Notes under the pieces: generated by a model
Databases searched by the model: none
Told to the model about the DNA's origin: nothing
Seen by the model: the letters and a program-made list of their open reading frames with translations, nothing else
Source: Halomonas sp.
GTDB taxonomy: Bacteria; Pseudomonadota; Gammaproteobacteria; Pseudomonadales; Halomonadaceae
DNA length: 11,545 nucleotides
Assembly (NCBI GenBank): GCA_003560175.1
Contig: PWIZ01000017.1
Location: 1-11,545, forward strand
Reading direction: 5' to 3'
Made by a program: the position numbers and the translations under genes
In this document: one piece after another, positions 8,312 through 11,545 of the stretch
How the letters are laid out: each line of letters begins with the position of its first letter
Numbering within the stretch: the first letter of the stretch is position 1

Positions 8312-8347
8312 TATGCAAGGTCCCGGGGGTCCGCTACACTCGGACCC
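8312..8347 (+). promoter_or_regulatory. Candidate sigma-70 promoter for pcnB, embedded in a 7-bp inverted repeat
   Basis: TACACT (8335-8340) is a good -10 element; 17 bp upstream TATGCA (8312-8317) is a poor -35. The -10 lies in the loop of a perfect inverted repeat GGGTCCG (8327-8333) / CGGACCC (8341-8347), followed by TTT. The start would be about 55 bp before pcnB and downstream of the sRNA terminator, so pcnB should be transcribed independently of the sRNA. Confidence 0.45.
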
Positions 8348-8400
8348 TTTAGTACTCTTTTCTCACGCCATTTTTTCGCACTGCGAGTCGACATCGCCGC

Positions 8401-9798
8401 ATGTTCAAAGGATTTACCCGCTTCCTGCAGAGTCCGGGCGAACGCCTGAAGTCTTTCTTCGGACCCGACAGCGCTGCCGCCAGCCTGTCCGAGCCACGTA
8501 TCATTCCCCGCCAGGAGCACCCGGTGTCGCGCCAGCACTTCAGCGATGCCGCCCTCAAGGTGCTCTACCGGCTGCACAATGCCGGCTACCAGGCCTACCT
8601 GGTGGGTGGCTGCATCCGCGACTCCCTGCTCGGGCGCATGCCCAAGGATTTCGACGTGGCCACAGACGCCACGCCAGAAGAGGTCAAGACGCTGTTTCGC
8701 AACTCGCGGATCATCGGTCGGCGCTTCCGCATCGTGCACGTGCGCTTCGGCCGCGAGGTGATCGAGGTCACCACCTTCCGCGGAAAACCCGGCGATGATC
8801 ATGGCGATCAAATCGCCCAGCAGTCCGACGAGGGGCTGCTGCTGCGGGACAACGTATGGGGCAATATTCAGGAAGATGCCATCCGTCGCGACTTCACCAT
8901 CAATGCTCTTTACTACAGCATCGCCGACTTCTCGATCCACGACTTCGCTAACGGCATAAGCGACATCGAGGCCCGCACCCTGCGCCTGATCGGCGACCCG
9001 GCAACCCGCTACCGCGAGGATCCGGTGCGCATGCTGCGGGCGGTGCGCTTCGCGGGCAAGCTCGACTTCCACCTGGACCCCGCCACCGAGGCGCCGATCC
9101 GCGAACTCGCCCCGCTGTTGATGCAGATCCCCCCTGCGCGCCTGTTCGACGAGATCCTCAAGCTGTTCATGGGGGGGCACGGTGTCGAGACTTTCCGGCT
9201 GCTGCGCCAGTACGGGCTCTTCGAGATGCTCTTCCCGGAAGCCGCTGAGGCCATGGACGAATTGCCCTGGGCTGAGCCCCTGGTGGAAGCCGCACTGGCC
9301 AGCACCGATCGCCGCATCGCCGAGGAACGGCCGGTTACGCCGGCATTCCTGTTCGCCGCCCTGCTCTGGGGGCCCGTGCAGCTTCGCCAGGCCGCTCACG
9401 AGCATGGCGGCATGCCGCCGATCCCCGCCCTGCAGGCGGCTTCCCAGCAGGTGATCTCCCGGCAGCTGCAGCATATCTCGATCCCCAAGCGCTTCAGCCT
9501 GCCGATGCGTGATATCTGGGACCTCCAGCAGCGCCTGCCGATGCGTCGCGGTCGCCGCGTCTTCCAGACCCGCGAGCACCCCCGCTTCCGCGCCGCCTAC
9601 GACCTGCTGCTGCTGCGCGAGGCCGCCGGCGAACTCGAACCGGGCCTCGGCGACTGGTGGACCGCCTTCCAGCACGCCGACGAGCATGAGCAGCGTCGCC
9701 TGCTGGACAAGGTCGGCGCCAATCCCGCCGGCAGCGGCGCACCGCGCAAACGGCGGCGGCGGCGGCGCAAGCCACGCGGCGACAACGGCGACGCATGA
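8401..9798 (+). CDS. pcnB: Poly(A) polymerase I
   Basis: PcnB adds 3' poly(A) tails to RNA and promotes decay by exonucleases; it acts in the cytoplasm or at the membrane periphery. The 465-residue protein has the class II nucleotidyltransferase head YLVGGCIRDSLLGRMPKDFD with catalytic D83 and D85, then RRDFTINALYYS (162-173) and RYREDPVRMLRAVRFAGKL. The C terminus is a strongly basic RNA-binding tail (KRRRRRRKPRG). The N-terminal 40 residues, ending in IIPRQEHPVSR, match the start of the E. coli protein, which supports the ATG at 8401 despite a weak ribosome-binding site. A better Shine-Dalgarno (AGGAG, 8513-8517) precedes an in-frame GTG at 8524, so a shorter form is conceivable. It overlaps folK by ATGA. 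Confidence 0.96.
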   Translation: MFKGFTRFLQSPGERLKSFFGPDSAAASLSEPRIIPRQEHPVSRQHFSDAALKVLYRLHNAGYQAYLVGGCIRDSLLGRMPKDFDVATDATPEEVKTLFRNSRIIGRRFRIVHVRFGREVIEVTTFRGKPGDDHGDQIAQQSDEGLLLRDNVWGNIQEDAIRRDFTINALYYSIADFSIHDFANGISDIEARTLRLIGDPATRYREDPVRMLRAVRFAGKLDFHLDPATEAPIRELAPLLMQIPPARLFDEILKLFMGGHGVETFRLLRQYGLFEMLFPEAAEAMDELPWAEPLVEAALASTDRRIAEERPVTPAFLFAALLWGPVQLRQAAHEHGGMPPIPALQAASQQVISRQLQHISIPKRFSLPMRDIWDLQQRLPMRRGRRVFQTREHPRFRAAYDLLLLREAAGELEPGLGDWWTAFQHADEHEQRRLLDKVGANPAGSGAPRKRRRRRRKPRGDNGDA

Positions 9799-10289
9799 GC
9801 CCGCATCGCGCCTGGATCGGCCTGGGCAGCAACCTTGACGATCCGCGGCGGCACGTCGAGCAGGCCCTCGAGCAGCTCGACTGCCTGGCGCTCACCCGCC
9901 GCCTGGCCGCCTCACGCTGCTACGCCAGCCGCCCGCTAGGCCCCCAGGATCAGCCCGACTTCATCAATGCCGTGGCGCTGATCGAGACCCGTCTCTCGCC
10001 GCTGGCACTACTCGACCAGCTGCAGGCTTTGGAACAGCGCCACCGCCGGGTGCGAGCCCGACACTGGGGTCCCCGCACCCTGGACCTGGATCTGCTACTG
10101 TTCGATGACAGCGTGCTTGCCCTGCCGCGCCTGAACGTGCCCCACCCCGAGCTCACCCGACGCGCCTTCGTGGTGGTGCCGCTCCTGGAGCTGGCGCCGG
10201 CGCTGACGCTACCGGACGGCCGCCCCCTGGCGGGGTTGGCCGACTCCCTGGAAGACGCCGGGCTGGCACCGCTGTTACCGCCGGCCTGA
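9795..10289 (+). CDS. folK: 2-amino-4-hydroxy-6-hydroxymethyldihydropteridine pyrophosphokinase
   Basis: FolK (HPPK) transfers pyrophosphate from ATP to 6-hydroxymethyl-dihydropterin, the step before dihydropteroate synthase in folate synthesis. The 164-residue length is typical. Family motifs are present in order: IGLGSN (8-13), QPDFINAV (53-60), the signature RHWGPRTLDLDLLLF (89-103) with the two magnesium-binding aspartates D97 and D99, and VPHPEL (115-120). The start codon overlaps the pcnB stop (ATGA), so translation is coupled to pcnB. The pcnB-folK-panB-panC order is conserved in many gammaproteobacteria. The last codons contain one TGTTACC element (10273-10279) that belongs to the cluster of such elements in the next spacer. 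Confidence 0.96.
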   Translation: MSPHRAWIGLGSNLDDPRRHVEQALEQLDCLALTRRLAASRCYASRPLGPQDQPDFINAVALIETRLSPLALLDQLQALEQRHRRVRARHWGPRTLDLDLLLFDDSVLALPRLNVPHPELTRRAFVVVPLLELAPALTLPDGRPLAGLADSLEDAGLAPLLPPA

Positions 10290-10301
10290 CTCCACCGGTA
10301 G

Positions 10302-10338
10302 TGTTACCTATCGACACGCCCCGGTGATTCAGGTAACA
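10302..10338 (+). promoter_or_regulatory. Inverted pair TGTTACC / GGTAACA upstream of panB
   Basis: TGTTACC (10302-10308) and GGTAACA (10332-10338) repeat exactly the half-sites found upstream of the sRNA promoter, here with a 23-bp gap between the heptamers instead of 37. A further TGTTACC lies at 10273-10279 and a partial GTTACA at 10361-10366. The pair is 86 bp upstream of panB. It may bind the same regulator as the sRNA upstream site; this is an inference. Confidence 0.45.
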
Positions 10339-10374
10339 ATCACGGGTTTCTTGCAGCAAAGTTACAGGCGGGAC

Positions 10375-10390
10375 AGGCACCCTTCACGCG
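10375..10390 (+). promoter_or_regulatory. Weak sigma-54-like GG-N10-GC element before panB
   Basis: AGGCACC-CTTC-ACGCG has GG (10376-10377) and GC (10388-10389) at the correct 10-bp spacing and a GGCAC core, but lacks the TT before GC. Start would be near 10401, 23 bp before panB. I saw no better sigma-70 promoter in this spacer, but the match alone is weak. Confidence 0.22.
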
Positions 10391-10423
10391 CCTTCCCTGC
10401 TGCCACAACGATGAGAGCACGCC

Positions 10424-11215
10424 ATGAAAACCGTCACCCTGAGCACGCTGCAGGCCTTCAAGCGCGCCGGTGAGTCCTTCAGCTGCCTGACCGCCTACGA
10501 TGCCTCCTTCGCCCGCGCCACCAGCGACGCCGGCATCGAGGTGCTACTGGTCGGCGACTCCCTGGGCATGGTCCTGCAGGGGCACGCCAGCACCCTGCCG
10601 GTCACCCTGGACGAAATCTGCTACCACACCCGTTGCGTGGCCCGCGGCAAGGGCGCCAGCCTATTGATGGTCGACCTACCCTTCATGGGCAACGCCAGCA
10701 CCGAGCGCCTGCTGGAAAACGCCGGCGAGCTGATGCGCGCCGGCGCCGAGCTGGTCAAGGTGGAAGGTGAGGCATGGATGGCGGAGGGCATCCGCGAGCT
10801 GACCCGCCGCGGCGTGCCGGTCTGTGCCCACCTGGGCCTCACGCCTCAGACGGTCTATCAGCTGGGCGGCTACAAGGTACAGGGCCGCGAGGCCGAGCGC
10901 GCCACCCAGATCCTCGAGGATGCCCGCACTCTGGTAGCAGCCGGTGCCTCGGTCATCCTGCTGGAGTGCGTGCCGGCAAGCCTGGGTCGAGCCATCACCG
11001 AGGCGCTGGACGTGCCGGTGATCGGCATCGGCGCCGGCCCCGACACCGATGGGCAGATACTCGTGATGCACGACATGCTGAATGTCACCTCCGGCCGCAA
11101 GCCTCGCTTCGTCAAGAACTTCATGGCCGAGACCGGCGACATCCAGGGCGCCTTCCAGCGCTATCACGAAGACGTCAAGGCCCGACGCTTCCCCGCCGAG
11201 GAACACTGTTTCTAG
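10424..11215 (+). CDS. panB: 3-methyl-2-oxobutanoate hydroxymethyltransferase
   Basis: PanB uses 5,10-methylene-tetrahydrofolate to convert 2-oxoisovalerate to ketopantoate, the first committed step of pantothenate (and so CoA) synthesis. The 263-residue length matches the E. coli enzyme and key residues fall at the same numbers: metal and substrate ligands D45 (LLVGDSLG), D84 (MVDLPF) and E114 (VKVEGE), and general base E181 (LLECVP). HLGLTPQ and IGIGAG motifs are also present. A GAGAG sequence about seven bases before the ATG serves as ribosome-binding site. panC follows after 15 nt, so panBC form an operon. The spacer upstream carries paired TGTTACC/GGTAACA elements. The folate link to folK upstream is functional as well as positional. 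Confidence 0.97.
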   Translation: MKTVTLSTLQAFKRAGESFSCLTAYDASFARATSDAGIEVLLVGDSLGMVLQGHASTLPVTLDEICYHTRCVARGKGASLLMVDLPFMGNASTERLLENAGELMRAGAELVKVEGEAWMAEGIRELTRRGVPVCAHLGLTPQTVYQLGGYKVQGREAERATQILEDARTLVAAGASVILLECVPASLGRAITEALDVPVIGIGAGPDTDGQILVMHDMLNVTSGRKPRFVKNFMAETGDIQGAFQRYHEDVKARRFPAEEHCF

Positions 11216-11230
11216 CTCTGGAGTCCCGCC

Positions 11231-11545
11231 ATGCGCACCCTCAGAGAGATCCCCGCCCTGCGTGAGACACTGGCGGACGTTCGTCGTCGCGGCGAGCGCA
11301 TCGCCCTGGTTCCCACCATGGGCAACCTGCACGACGGCCACCTGGCGCTGGTCGCCGCGGCCCGCGAGCACGCCGAGGTGGTGATTGCCACCATCTTCGT
11401 CAACCCCATGCAGTTTGGGGCAGGTGAAGACCTGGATGCCTACCCGCGCACCCTCGAGGAGGATCAGGCCGGGCTGGAGGCGGCCGGCTGCGACCTGCTG
11501 TTTGCGCCCGAGACCGCCACTGTTTACCCGCGAGGGCTCGAGGCC
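11231..11545 (+). CDS. panC: Pantothenate synthetase, N-terminal 105 codons (cut by window edge)
   Basis: PanC condenses pantoate and beta-alanine using ATP to give pantothenate. The visible part begins [20 protein letters not shown] and has the nucleotidyltransferase HIGH-type motif [13 protein letters not shown] (28-40, H34 and H37), FVNPMQFG (56-63) and the [10 protein letters not shown] segment, all diagnostic of the family. TGGAG seven bases before the ATG supports the start. It lies 15 nt downstream of panB and would be translated from the same mRNA. About 60% of the usual roughly 280 residues, including the ATP-binding C-terminal part, lie beyond the window. Confidence 0.96.
   Translation, partial: MRTLREIPALRETLADVRRRGERIALVPTMGNLHDGHLALVAAAREHAEVVIATIFVNPMQFGAGEDLDAYPRTLEEDQAGLEAAGCDLLFAPETATVYPRGLEA

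Noticed and set aside
8311..9687. 458-codon minus-strand frame opposite pcnB, and similar long antisense frames opposite cbrA, cbrB and panB
   Set aside because: These arise from high G+C codon bias. The sense strand has well-conserved proteins throughout and the antisense products show no motif.
10264..10279. TGGCACC-GCTG-TTACC at the end of folK as a sigma-54 promoter
   Set aside because: The invariant -12 GC is replaced by AC, and the sequence is fixed by the folK C-terminal codons. Only the TGTTACC within it was kept as a possible half-site.

Overview
The window reads as chromosomal core DNA of a G+C-rich gammaproteobacterium, most likely a member of the Halomonadaceae (Halomonas or a close relative). 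The gene order (PLP aminotransferase / dksA / gluQ / small membrane ORF / cbrA / cbrB / sRNA region / pcnB / folK / panB / panC) is the one known from Pseudomonas. The protein sequences look diverged from Pseudomonas. The family-level assignment is an inference, since no rRNA or other marker is present.

Layout. Positions 1-1298 hold two minus-strand genes: the 5' end of sfsA (cut by the window edge) and, upstream of it, a class I/II PLP-dependent aminotransferase. A divergent spacer (1299-1569) carries an exact 35-bp tandem duplication just ahead of dksA. All later genes are on the plus strand: dksA, a terminator-like hairpin, gluQ, a 58-codon membrane-protein gene (cbrX-like) that overlaps cbrA, then cbrA and cbrB joined by an ATGA overlap. 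After an 897-bp gap come pcnB-folK (ATGA overlap), a 134-bp regulatory spacer, and panB-panC (15-nt gap, panC cut by the window edge).

The most interesting part is the cbrB-pcnB gap, which contains no credible protein gene. It has a near-consensus sigma-54 promoter (TGGCACG-N4-CTGCT, 7736-7751). About 75 bp upstream lies an inverted pair TGTTACC...GGTAACA. The promoter is followed by about 500 nt studded with A-rich AAN-triplet motifs and closed by a strong intrinsic terminator at 8231-8262. This is the expected form of a CrcZ-type RNA, a decoy that binds Hfq (with Crc in pseudomonads) and relieves carbon catabolite repression. Here it has about ten A-rich sites. At least six sit in the loops of short hairpins, four of them perfect or near-perfect, which gives a repeated stem/A-rich-loop layout.

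How the parts fit: CbrA (transporter-like sensor kinase) phosphorylates CbrB (sigma-54 activator). CbrB would activate the adjacent sRNA, and the sRNA would sequester the A-rich-motif-binding repressor so that mRNAs for secondary carbon sources are translated. The same TGTTACC...GGTAACA pair recurs in the folK-panB spacer beside a weak GG-N10-GC element, so panBC might belong to the same regulatory network. That last point is speculative.
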